Assembly: GCA_934233745.1 (NCBI GenBank)
Contig: CAKQGN010000001.1
Span: forward strand, 124,001 to 188,000
From: an uncultured Clostridia bacterium
Lineage (GTDB): Bacteria; Bacillota; Clostridia; Christensenellales; CAG-917
DNA length: 64,000 nt
Reading direction: 5' to 3'
Shown here: positions 17,794 through 24,634 of the stretch, in pieces
Layout: every line of letters begins with the position of its first letter
Position numbering within the stretch: position 1 is the stretch's first letter
Notes under the pieces: model-generated
What the model was told of the DNA's origin: nothing
Seen by the model: only the letters and a program-made list of their open reading frames with translations
Database searches by the model: none
Position numbers and translations under genes: made by a program

Positions 17794-18528
17794 ATGACAA
17801 TTGACGAGAGATTGAAACAATTTGAACAGCTTGCAAACGACGGTATGAATTCTCAAAATGCCGTACGAGCATTTAGCCTTATAGGCATAAACGACTATAC
17901 CGCACAAGATTTGCAATCGTTCAGACTTTGGGGAGATTATATGCCGATGGGAGATATAGACCCTTACACCGAAGTTCAGCGCAATTTGCATATTTTGTGG
18001 GACAGCATAGACAGAGTTCCGCTTGGCGTAAATTGCAATTTTGCCGTGCCGTTCAGACAAATCATCGCAAAAAAACTTTTCAAAAAATGCGGCGACGGAT
18101 TCGTTGCAAACGAAGGATGCAGATTCAATTACGGTCATAGATTGGAAGTAGGCGACAACGTGAGCTGGAACGCAGGGTGCTATATAGACACAAAGGGCGG
18201 AGTCAAAATGGGCGATTTTGCAATGCTCACCGAGTATGTGAAAATCTTTACACATTCGCACAGCGAGCATGACCACATGCAAAGAGAGTACAACGGCGTG
18301 GAAATCGGAGCGTATGCAAAAGTGTACACCAACGCAACAATTCTTCCCGGCGTCAAACTCGGAAAAGGCGCAGTCGTCGGCACGGGCGCAATCGTCACAA
18401 AGAGCGTCGACGATTTCACGCTCGTTACCGGTATTCCCGCAAAAGCGCAACGTTTGCGTAAATTCGACGGGGAAGACATCGAAGAAATGAATCAATATAT
18501 GATGAAAGAAGGGCTGTTTCAAAAGTGA
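17794..18528 (+). CDS. Left-handed beta-helix O-acetyltransferase
   Basis: Hexapeptide-repeat acetyltransferase of the maltose/galactoside acetyltransferase group. Residues about 105-225 show repeating hexapeptides ('LEVGDNVSWNAGCYI', 'GVKMGDFAMLTEYVKIFTHS', 'VKLGKGAVVGTGAIVTKSV', 'VTGIPAK'). The His in 'FTHSHSEHD' sits where the catalytic His lies in this family. The N-terminal 80 residues are helical and not the usual maltose-acetyltransferase cap, so the acceptor is uncertain. ATG at 17794 is preceded by AAAGG. Its TGA stop lies inside the first GTGATAT of repeat array 2. Confidence 0.82.
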   Translation: MTIDERLKQFEQLANDGMNSQNAVRAFSLIGINDYTAQDLQSFRLWGDYMPMGDIDPYTEVQRNLHILWDSIDRVPLGVNCNFAVPFRQIIAKKLFKKCGDGFVANEGCRFNYGHRLEVGDNVSWNAGCYIDTKGGVKMGDFAMLTEYVKIFTHSHSEHDHMQREYNGVEIGAYAKVYTNATILPGVKLGKGAVVGTGAIVTKSVDDFTLVTGIPAKAQRLRKFDGEDIEEMNQYMMKEGLFQK

Positions 18529-18719
18529 TATCGCAACGGTTTAGGTGATATGCACTCAAGACGTGCGTGATATTGTTGCCGACGGCAACAGTGATATTTT
18601 GCTAAAAAGCGCAAGTGATATTGCAACGCTTTGCAGTTGCGGACAAACAAATGATATCACTTTGTGACGATGTCGTACGTTGCACTATGATATCTTCGCA
18701 AGGCTCGGATTGCGGATAA
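18525..18719 (+). repeat. GTGATAT hairpin array 2
   Basis: At least six GTGATAT/ATGATAT-bounded units between the acetyltransferase and the HAD phosphatase: GCAC/GTGC, TGTTGCC/GGCAACA, a degenerate TTGC/GCAA unit, TGCAAC/GTTGC, TCAC/GTGA and a final unit ending TTGCGGATAA. The first spacer supplies the stop codon of the upstream gene. The TGTTGCC-GAC-GGCAACA unit matches array 1 apart from its loop. Confidence 0.85.
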
Positions 18720-18738
18720 TATAATAACGGTGGCTGAA

Positions 18739-19380
18739 ATGAAATATAAACTGTACATATTTGATTTGGACGGAACTATACTCGATACGATAGACGACCT
18801 TGCGATAAGCGTCAATTATGCGTTGTCGGTTTTTGGTTTTCCAACGCTTTCCACAAGCGAAGTTGCCGACAGAACGGGCAACGGCGTCAGGCGTCTTGTC
18901 GAAGAAAGCGTGCCTGCAAATACAGATAAAAAAACGACGCTTGCGGTGTTGGATGTGTTCAAACAGCACTACTTTTATCACTGCGCCGACCATACAAAGC
19001 CTTATGACGGGATTGTCGACATGCTAAAAGCATTGAAAGCAAACGGAAAGAAACTCGCCGTCGTTTCAAACAAAATGGACAGCGCGGTGCAAGAACTTGC
19101 CAAGGACTATTTCGATAAAATTTTCGATGCGGTTGTAGGACAACGCGACGATGTGCGTGCAAAACCGTATCCCGATTCGGTGGACAAAGTTATCGGGACG
19201 CTCGGCATAGACAAAAGCGAAACGCTGTATATAGGCGACAGTGAAGTGGACGTTCAAACCGCAATCAACGCAAACCTCGATTGCGTGGGCGTAAGTTGGG
19301 GATTTCGCGGCAGGCAACGCCTAAAAGAGTGCGGCGCAAAAATTGTTGTCGACAACCCGAAAGATATTCTCGAATTATAG
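18739..19380 (+). CDS. gph: HAD-superfamily phosphatase, phosphoglycolate phosphatase-like
   Basis: Cytoplasmic HAD hydrolase of the Gph/PpaX type. Motif I 'IFDLDGTILDT' holds the nucleophilic Asp and acid/base Asp; motif II is in 'LAVVSNKMD'; motif III/IV are 'RAKPYPDSV' and 'LYIGDSEVDVQTA'. The cap follows motif I, as in the beta-phosphoglucomutase/phosphoglycolate group. About 213 residues. The ATG at 18739 is my choice; a GTG at 18730 would add three residues. A TATAAT at 18720-18725 lies just upstream and no ribosome site is clear. The substrate (phosphoglycolate or pyrophosphate) cannot be told from motifs. Confidence 0.85.
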   Translation: MKYKLYIFDLDGTILDTIDDLAISVNYALSVFGFPTLSTSEVADRTGNGVRRLVEESVPANTDKKTTLAVLDVFKQHYFYHCADHTKPYDGIVDMLKALKANGKKLAVVSNKMDSAVQELAKDYFDKIFDAVVGQRDDVRAKPYPDSVDKVIGTLGIDKSETLYIGDSEVDVQTAINANLDCVGVSWGFRGRQRLKECGAKIVVDNPKDILEL

Positions 19381-19393
19381 TATTTTTTCAAAT

Positions 19394-19442
19394 AAAAAAC
19401 GAGCGATGTTCAAAGTCAATCAGAGAATAATCGCTCGTTTTT
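19394..19442. terminator. Bidirectional terminator between gph and the YitT gene
   Basis: AAAAACGAGCGAT pairs with ATCGCTCGTTTTT around a 22-base loop. It lies between convergent genes and provides a T run in both directions. Confidence 0.8.
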
Positions 19443-19459
19443 ATATTGCAGTTTTAATA

Positions 19460-20602
19460 TCAATCTTTGTTTTCGTCCTGATTGCAAGCAACGGATTGTT
19501 CAACGGTTTGAATCGTTTGAAGAACATGTATGCCTTCATCACCGGTTGCGGCGTCGTTGTCGTGCAAATGCTCTGAAGGAATTATATCCGACATATCGAT
19601 TTGTTCAACCTCTCCGTTTCTGAGCAGTTTGCCTCCCGTGAAGCCTTTGCCGGAAACCTCGCCTGCTTGGGTGATGTACATAAACGCCTGAGGATCGCAG
19701 GCGGTGACGATATCTTTGACGCGGTTTATTTGTTTTTTGGACGTGACGCAGATGATCACGCTATGCTCCTTGCCGGTGTAGTAGCCGACGGATTTTGTGA
19801 TTGTGACGCCTCTGTGGAGTTGAATGGAAAGCTCGTGAGCAATCGCATCCGATTTGTCCGTGATGATTGTGAAAACCAAAGACGACATCAAGCCCGATTC
19901 GACGATATCGCACACCTTTGACGAGGTGAAAAGAGATATGAACGAATAGAGAATGGGAGAGAGAATTTTTGTGAGTATTGCGGTTGCGCCTGCCGATTTG
20001 TCAAGATTGATGAGCCCGAGAAAACCGGACGCGACGGCGACGACACAGTCGCAAATCATAATCCACCAGTGAGTGTGTGCCGAAGGATTGTGCGTATAGA
20101 TGATTTTGCCGACGATATCGGTGCCGCCTATGCTTAGATCCTGTCTAAGCATAAATCCCATGGACACGCCGCCTATTGCTCCGCCTGCAAGCGCGGCAAT
20201 GAGCATAAGACCGTAATTGCCGTCCGCATAGTATTGAGGACACTTTACGGCGCCGAGCATGTAGACAAAACCCGAATAGAAGATGACTGCGATTGTTGTG
20301 TTGATTGCAAATTTTCTTTCAAGCACGCAAAATGCCGCAATGATGAGAGGAATATTGAGTAATATCGTAAAAATACCCGGATCGAACAGAGAAGACGACA
20401 GTTTCAGAATGGTGGGATTTGAGCTTCTTTCGGCTGCATAGTGAATGATTGCGGCGATACCGCCGACTCCTCCCGGCGCAAAACCGTTCGGGTTTATAAA
20501 AAGATATGCCGACAACGCTCTTACAAACGCAAGAACGACCAACATTATAAAAAACTTGGTAAGGTAGGCGGTTTGATTTTTGTCGAGGGAGATTTTCTTC
20601 AT
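19460..20602 (-). CDS. YitT-family membrane protein (DUF161 + DUF2179)
   Basis: Integral membrane protein of unknown function. The N-terminal two thirds are hydrophobic with five or so membrane segments ('FFIMLVVLAFVRALSAYLFI', 'FTILLNIPLIIAAFCVL', 'LMLIAALAGGAIGGVSMGF') and the 'NPNGFAPGGVGGIA' motif typical of YitT. A cytosolic DUF2179-like domain follows ('VGYYTGKEHSVIICV', 'RVKDIVTACDPQAFMYI') and an acidic tail. Start chosen at the Met of 'MKKISLDKN' (20602), because the promoter at 20645-20673 would start RNA near 20638, after the more distal in-frame start. Confidence 0.88.
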   Translation of the reverse strand: MKKISLDKNQTAYLTKFFIMLVVLAFVRALSAYLFINPNGFAPGGVGGIAAIIHYAAERSSNPTILKLSSSLFDPGIFTILLNIPLIIAAFCVLERKFAINTTIAVIFYSGFVYMLGAVKCPQYYADGNYGLMLIAALAGGAIGGVSMGFMLRQDLSIGGTDIVGKIIYTHNPSAHTHWWIMICDCVVAVASGFLGLINLDKSAGATAILTKILSPILYSFISLFTSSKVCDIVESGLMSSLVFTIITDKSDAIAHELSIQLHRGVTITKSVGYYTGKEHSVIICVTSKKQINRVKDIVTACDPQAFMYITQAGEVSGKGFTGGKLLRNGEVEQIDMSDIIPSEHLHDNDAATGDEGIHVLQTIQTVEQSVACNQDENKD

Positions 20603-20644
20603 GTGTTCACCGAGTCGGAAACATAGTTTCCGTATGTATATCCA

Positions 20645-20673
20645 AAGATAAGAATTTCTGAGATAAAAGTCAA
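20645..20673 (-). promoter_or_regulatory. Promoter of the YitT gene
   Basis: On the minus strand TTGACT, 17 bases, TATCTT. The start point would be about 36 bases upstream of the ATG at 20602. Confidence 0.7.
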
Positions 20674-20791
20674 GCGTTTTGACAATTTGAATATTTGGTA
20701 AAAAAATATTCATACAACTGTACGACTTTAATATGGCTTTAACAATTTGTCCGTATGATTTTTTTTGTAGACAACCGAATTTGCGACAAGA

Positions 20792-20820
20792 TTGACAGAA
20801 TGTCGTTTTTATGGCATAAT
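20792..20820 (+). promoter_or_regulatory. Promoter of the DUF1538/P-II-like operon
   Basis: TTGACA, 17-base spacer, CATAAT. RNA would start near 20827, which rules out the in-frame starts at 20755 and 20800 and favours ATG 20863. Confidence 0.75.
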
Positions 20821-20862
20821 AATATCCGCAAAAGAAAAAGACTATTATACCTTAAAAAAAAT

Positions 20863-22437
20863 ATGGAAAAAGAAAAAGATTTCGTTCTCCAAAAATCAAT
20901 GGCAAAAAGCATTGGTATGAACACTCTTTCAAAGCTGAAAGAGTCGCTTTTTTCCGTGCTGCCGGTTGCCGTTATAGTGCTTATCTTTGCGCTTACTCCG
21001 ATTACGGATTTTTCTTCAAAGGAGATTGTGACGTTTGTGCTGTCGGCGGTTATGCTGATTCTCGGCATAGCACTGTTCAACGTAGGCGCGGATCTTGCTA
21101 TGACGCCTATGGGCGAACATGTCGGCGCAGGCTTGACAAAGTCGAAAAAACTGCCTCTTTTGCTTGGCGTGGGCTTTGCAATGGGCGTGCTTATCACTGT
21201 TGCCGAACCGGATCTCAGCGTGCTTGCCGAGCAAGTCAAAGCCGTTATGAACAGCACCGTGCTTATCGTGACGGTTGGCGTGGGCGTGGGATTATTCCTT
21301 GTTATCGCAATATCGAAAATAGTTTTCAGAAAGGATTTGTCTGCGCTTTTGATTTTCTTTTATATGGTGCTGTTTGCGCTCACCGCAATTATGTTTGAAA
21401 ACGACAAGGGAATATTTCTGCCCATGGCGTTCGATTCGGGCGGCGTAACGACAGGCCCGATAACCGTGCCGTTTATCATGGCTCTCGGCGTCGGTGTTGC
21501 ACTCAACACGGGCGGACGAAACGCAAAGGAAAACAGTTTCGGTCTTATCGCGCTTTGCTCGATAGGTCCTATGCTTGCGGTCATGGCTCTTTCGCTTGCG
21601 TCAAAAGGCGAGATATCTTTTACCCTCCCGGATTATTCCATCGAAGCGAATCTGGGGGCAAATTTTGCTCCCGCGCTCGGCGCGGTTGCGCTCGAAGTGT
21701 TGATTGCGCTCGGACTTATCGTCGTATTTTTCCTGGTGCTTCAATTTACCGTTTTGAAATTGCCGAAGCAAAAACTTCTCCAAATAGGAATAGGAATCGT
21801 ATATACATATGTCGGACTTGTGGTGTTTCTCACCTCGGTTAAGGTCGGATTTATGCCAATAGGCTTCAAGCTCGGTGCGGAAATCGCACAATATTCAAAA
21901 CCGCTTCTTATCGTGTTTGCATTTGTGATAGGCTTTGTCGTCGTCCTTGCAGAACCTGCGGTACACGTTTTGAACAAACAAGTGGAACAGATTACAAACG
22001 GCGCGGTTTCAAAGCGTTCGATGCTTGTTGCACTGTCGCTCGGCGTAGGACTTTCGATAGGACTCAGCGTCATAAGAATCATTTACGGATTCTCTCTGCT
22101 GTATTATCTGATACCCGGCTATCTCATATCTCTCGGGCTTTCGTTTTTCGTGCCGAAGATTTACACGGCAATCGCGTTTGACTCGGGCGGAGTCGCAAGC
22201 GGGCCGTTGACATCAAGTTTCATTTTGCCGTTGGCAATCGGCGCGTGCGCAGTGCTTTGCGGCGAAAAAGAAGTGCTGAATCTTGCTTTCGGTATCGTTG
22301 CGATGGTCGCAATGACTCCGCTTATCACCATTCAGCTTCTCGGTTTCAAAGCGGTGGCAAGCGCAAAGGTCAAACATAAAATCGTTATGCGCCGTATCCT
22401 TGACGCCGACGACGAGCAAATCATCAACTTTATGTGA
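20863..22437 (+). CDS. DUF1538 membrane protein (putative transporter)
   Basis: About 524 residues, almost entirely membrane segments, built as two related halves. Each half carries a reentrant-like signature: 'FDSGGVTTGPITVPFI' in the first and 'FDSGGVASGPLTSSFI' in the second, and each has an 'AEP' motif ('VLITVAEPDLSVLAEQV', 'VVVLAEPAVHVLNKQV'). This is the DUF1538 arrangement. The role is not established; the internal duplication and conserved polar motifs suggest a secondary transporter or channel. Two P-II-like genes follow within a few bases in the same operon and probably regulate it. The ATG has no clear ribosome site; ATG 20899 and 20914 remain possible. Confidence 0.85.
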   Translation: MEKEKDFVLQKSMAKSIGMNTLSKLKESLFSVLPVAVIVLIFALTPITDFSSKEIVTFVLSAVMLILGIALFNVGADLAMTPMGEHVGAGLTKSKKLPLLLGVGFAMGVLITVAEPDLSVLAEQVKAVMNSTVLIVTVGVGVGLFLVIAISKIVFRKDLSALLIFFYMVLFALTAIMFENDKGIFLPMAFDSGGVTTGPITVPFIMALGVGVALNTGGRNAKENSFGLIALCSIGPMLAVMALSLASKGEISFTLPDYSIEANLGANFAPALGAVALEVLIALGLIVVFFLVLQFTVLKLPKQKLLQIGIGIVYTYVGLVVFLTSVKVGFMPIGFKLGAEIAQYSKPLLIVFAFVIGFVVVLAEPAVHVLNKQVEQITNGAVSKRSMLVALSLGVGLSIGLSVIRIIYGFSLLYYLIPGYLISLGLSFFVPKIYTAIAFDSGGVASGPLTSSFILPLAIGACAVLCGEKEVLNLAFGIVAMVAMTPLITIQLLGFKAVASAKVKHKIVMRRILDADDEQIINFM

Positions 22438-22448
22438 GGGGGCTTGCA

Positions 22449-22922
22449 ATGGACAGAATCGAACGAATCGAAAGAAAAGCCAAAATCGCACAAAGGGCGG
22501 CGGAAAGACGCACCGAAATCAAGGCTATGCGCCACGGCTCGCAAAACTCGCAAACGGTCAGCTCGGGCAAACTTATGCTGCTGGTGTGCATCGTGCCAAA
22601 CAACAAGGCGGAATTCTATTCGGACTTGCTGCATTCATCGTTTGAAGTCAACTTCCAATGGACATCTCGTGCAAGAGGCACGGCAAACGCCGAGATGCTG
22701 AGCCTGTCCGAATGGAACGACCAAACGAAAACCGCAATCTTCAGCGTCATCAAACAGGAGCGAGCAAAAGAGGCTCTTATTACGCTGAGTGAAAAATTCA
22801 GAACAATCCGCAAAGGGAAAGGAGTTGCGTTTACCGTGCCTTTTACAAGCATGATAGGCGTTGCCGCATACGGATTTTTGAGCAACAACCTCGAAACCGT
22901 AAAGGAGGAAACCAATGAGTGA
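22449..22922 (+). CDS. P-II-like regulatory protein (divergent, N-terminal extension)
   Basis: A 157-residue protein. The first 40 residues are basic and helical ('RIERKAKIAQRAAERRTEIK'); the rest looks like a ferredoxin-fold P-II domain: 'KLMLLVCIVPNNKAEFY', 'TSRARGTANAEMLSL', and a C-terminal 'GKGVAFTVPFTSMIGVAAY'. The segment 'ARGTANAE' is nearly repeated in the next gene product ('ARGTANPE'). The classical T-loop Tyr motif is not seen. ATG 22449 is chosen over GTG 22434 because GAGGGGG is well spaced to it. The stop overlaps the start of the next gene by eight bases. Confidence 0.7.
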   Translation: MDRIERIERKAKIAQRAAERRTEIKAMRHGSQNSQTVSSGKLMLLVCIVPNNKAEFYSDLLHSSFEVNFQWTSRARGTANAEMLSLSEWNDQTKTAIFSVIKQERAKEALITLSEKFRTIRKGKGVAFTVPFTSMIGVAAYGFLSNNLETVKEETNE

Positions 22923-23235
22923 AAAATATCAAGTTATAGTGTGTATAGTCAACAACGGATTTGCGGATGAAGCCATGGATGCGGCAAGAGCGGTCGGAGT
23001 GAGAGGCGGCACCGTTATGAGCGCAAGAGGTACGGCAAATCCCGAAGCGGAAAAGGCGTTTCATATCCAAATTCAACCCGAAAAAGAAATGATTATGATT
23101 TTGGTGTGCGAGGACATCAAAGAGGATGTTTTGCGTGCGCTGTACAGAAGCGTGGGTACGCATACTCCCGCTCACGGAATTGCTTTTGCAATGCCCGTAG
23201 ACGGCGTTGTGGGCATAGGCGAAAGCGAAAAATAA
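22915..23235 (+). CDS. P-II-like regulatory protein
   Basis: A 106-residue protein of P-II size. A first strand 'YQVIVCIVNNGFADEAMDAA', a helix, then 'GTVMSARGTANPEAE' and 'KEMIMILVCEDIKEDVLRAL', ending in 'IAFAMPVDGVVGIGE', match the order beta-alpha-beta-beta-alpha-beta of P-II. The canonical uridylylation Tyr of GlnB is absent. Strong GGAGG site; the start lies within the end of the previous gene, so translation is coupled. With the upstream DUF1538 gene it forms a three-gene unit in which these two proteins probably sense a ligand and gate the membrane protein. Confidence 0.8.
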   Translation: MSEKYQVIVCIVNNGFADEAMDAARAVGVRGGTVMSARGTANPEAEKAFHIQIQPEKEMIMILVCEDIKEDVLRALYRSVGTHTPAHGIAFAMPVDGVVGIGESEK

Positions 23236-23254
23236 AGGCAAAGGCGCGTTGTGC

Positions 23255-23607
23255 GTTGCAGTTGTGGGTGGGACACCCACACCCGAACGAACACTCATTC
23301 GAGGCGTACTTATTAACGGTATGTGCAACTTCAAAGACGGAACACGAGCCGCAAGGCGGCGAGCCAAGCGAACGCCGAGCTTGACGAAAAAGTACAAGCG
23401 ACTGCGCCGTGTTGTTGCGTAGCTGGCGCACAAAGCGCAGTGATATAACAAGAGGACGATACTTATCTATGCGAGTGCTGAGTGTGTCCCCACGCGGAGC
23501 GGACGCCGTGGGTTCCCTTTTAAGGGGGAACGGCGGTGGGGGAAACACGTGAGGAAGGGGGAGTTGTATTTAGAGTGCTAAACGCTCAACTCTTGTAGAG
23601 GAAGAAC
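23255..23607 (+). repeat. Interspersed repeat family 1, copy D
   Basis: Begins with GTGGG-ACA-CCCAC and the CACCCGAACGAACACTCATTC block shared with copy B, carries the AAGACGGAACACGAGCCGCA core, and has the full conserved 3' block shared with A and C. The middle hairpin differs again: TGCGCC (23403-23408)/GGCGCA (23425-23430) or ACTGCG/CGCAGT. It starts 20 bases after the P-II-like gene. Confidence 0.85.
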
Positions 23608-23611
23608 AAAC

Positions 23612-23641
23612 ACCCAAAGTGGCAATCGCCACTGGGTTTTT
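23612..23641 (+). terminator. Intrinsic terminator downstream of repeat copy D
   Basis: AGTGGC-AATC-GCCACT extended by CCC/GGG across a two-base bulge, followed by five T residues. It would end transcripts that read through from the DUF1538 operon and the repeat. Confidence 0.65.
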
Positions 23642-23654
23642 CGTTTCTATTTAG

Positions 23655-23700
23655 GGGATTGCCACGTCGCAACTCTCGTTGCTCCTCGCAATGACACGGA
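23655..23700 (+). repeat. Short 'TTGC...CGTCGC...CTCCTCGCAATGAC' type repeat
   Basis: GGGATTGCCACGTCGC followed by GTTGCTCCTCGCAATGACAC. From memory this resembles a short imperfect-palindrome repeat (ATTGC...GCAAT) scattered through many bacterial genomes. One copy only in this window, so the call rests on recognition. Confidence 0.4.
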
Positions 23701-23703
23701 GAA

Positions 23704-23769
23704 TCATATCACTTTGTGATGATATCGCACTTTGTGCGATGATATCCAAACGGTGTTTGGATTGTGGAT
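23704..23769 (+). repeat. GTGATAT hairpin array 3
   Basis: Three units separated by ATGATAT or ATCATAT: CAC/GTG, CGCAC/GTGCG and CCAAAC/GTTTGG with TTT or GGT loops, ending in TTGTGGATAA. It sits directly at the broken left edge of the pseudogene at 23771. Confidence 0.8.
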
Positions 23770-23770
23770 A

Positions 23771-23941
23771 AAAGGACACTTACTTGCAGGCCGCTTGGGA
23801 GGAAAGGGTGCGCTTGCTGTAGAATCACAACTACTTCGTTCGGCAAGCGTGGGCGTTTGGAATTTAGCTATACCAGTCTTGGTAGGCGCTGCTAGTGGAG
23901 AGTTTTCAACAGCATTAAGTGAATTTTTGAGGTGGTTATGA
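23771..23941 (+). pseudogene. Truncated gene remnant (5' end lost at a repeat)
   Basis: An open stretch of 56 codons runs out of repeat array 3 with no start codon of its own that has a ribosome site, and ends with an ATGA overlap onto the next gene, the normal junction of a coupled gene pair. The visible part reads 'GHLLAGRLGGKGALAVESQL' and then a hydrophobic stretch to 'LSEFLRWL'. I infer that it is the 3' end of a gene whose front was replaced by the repeat. The GHLLA-GRLGG pattern is faintly like the GHLIA...GG segment of DNA/RNA non-specific nuclease toxins; this is speculative. Codon use is AT-richer than in the flanking genes. Confidence 0.4.
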
Positions 23942-24414
23942 TTTGTGCTATAGTTTTTGGAATTGAACTTCTAGAATTCGTTGTGTCATTATATTTGATA
24001 GGCAAAATGGACATGTTTCTCAATTACAGCATGAAAAGGAAAGTTGACGCAAAAAAATTGTCGTTCTTGTTCCCATCGAACAGAGCAAACGAGTCAACAT
24101 ATGGTCCATCGCTTGAACAGCCAAATCGTGGTACATATTTGCCGGCATTTATTTGTTGTTGTATTACATATGCGATATCTATAATATTGTTTATTGTTGC
24201 CATAGCAATCCATTTTTCTTTACAAAATCAACACGCGGATCTTTGTGTGTTATGGACGACAATTGGTGTTTGTGCTACAAATACGCTCGCAATACGAGTG
24301 ATAAATGAGTATTATATGAAGAAATATTACGAGAATCAACCATATTGGATTGACCATATTAATGCTGAAATTGCAAAGCGCAACGTCGAATTTGAAAGCA
24401 ATGATCAAATCTAA
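23938..24414 (+). CDS. Small membrane protein of unknown function
   Basis: A 158-residue protein with an N-terminal membrane segment ('CAIVFGIELLEFVVSLYLIG'), a hydrophilic section of about 45 residues, two further membrane segments ('FICCCITYAISIILFIVAIA' and 'LCVLWTTIGVCATNTLAIRV'), and a charged tail. I do not recognise the family. The ATG overlaps the stop of the preceding remnant, with GAGGTGG upstream inside it. Codon use (many TTA, ATA, AAT, GCT codons) is unlike the neighbours, which suggests recent transfer. With the truncated gene before it, it could be the second partner of a toxin/immunity or similar pair; this is inference. Confidence 0.65.
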   Translation: MICAIVFGIELLEFVVSLYLIGKMDMFLNYSMKRKVDAKKLSFLFPSNRANESTYGPSLEQPNRGTYLPAFICCCITYAISIILFIVAIAIHFSLQNQHADLCVLWTTIGVCATNTLAIRVINEYYMKKYYENQPYWIDHINAEIAKRNVEFESNDQI

Positions 24415-24426
24415 ACAAACTGATTA

Positions 24427-24458
24427 AAAACAAGCCTCCAAATTTGATGGCTTGTTTT
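24427..24458 (+). terminator. Terminator after the small membrane protein gene
   Basis: AAAACAAGCC pairs with GGCTTGTTTT around a 12-base loop, ending in a T run. Confidence 0.75.
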
Positions 24459-24466
24459 CTCTATAC

Positions 24467-24503
24467 AAAAAAAAGTCCCTCGGTGTGTGCCGAGGGACTT
24501 TTT
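24467..24503. terminator. Bidirectional terminator between convergent genes
   Basis: AAAAAGTCCCTCGG-TGTGTG-CCGAGGGACTTTTT: nine GC-rich pairs flanked by A and T runs, so it works on both strands. On the minus strand it would end the gene at 24635-25639. The 24504-24634 interval holds nothing else that I can identify. Confidence 0.85.
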
Positions 24504-24634
24504 GCGTTGTAAACGAGTGTTATATGATTGCAAGCGCCGACAACGATTGTTTTTGCGTTGCTGTCAACATATATTCGATTGCGTTGCAACCGATTGGGTT
24601 GCGTAACTATTGTGTTGCGTCGAAAAGGGAGAGA

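Noticed and set aside
17167..18522. Long antisense open frame across galM and the acetyltransferase
   Set aside because: It spans two well-supported sense genes, has a Cys/Phe/His-rich unnatural composition and no ribosome site.
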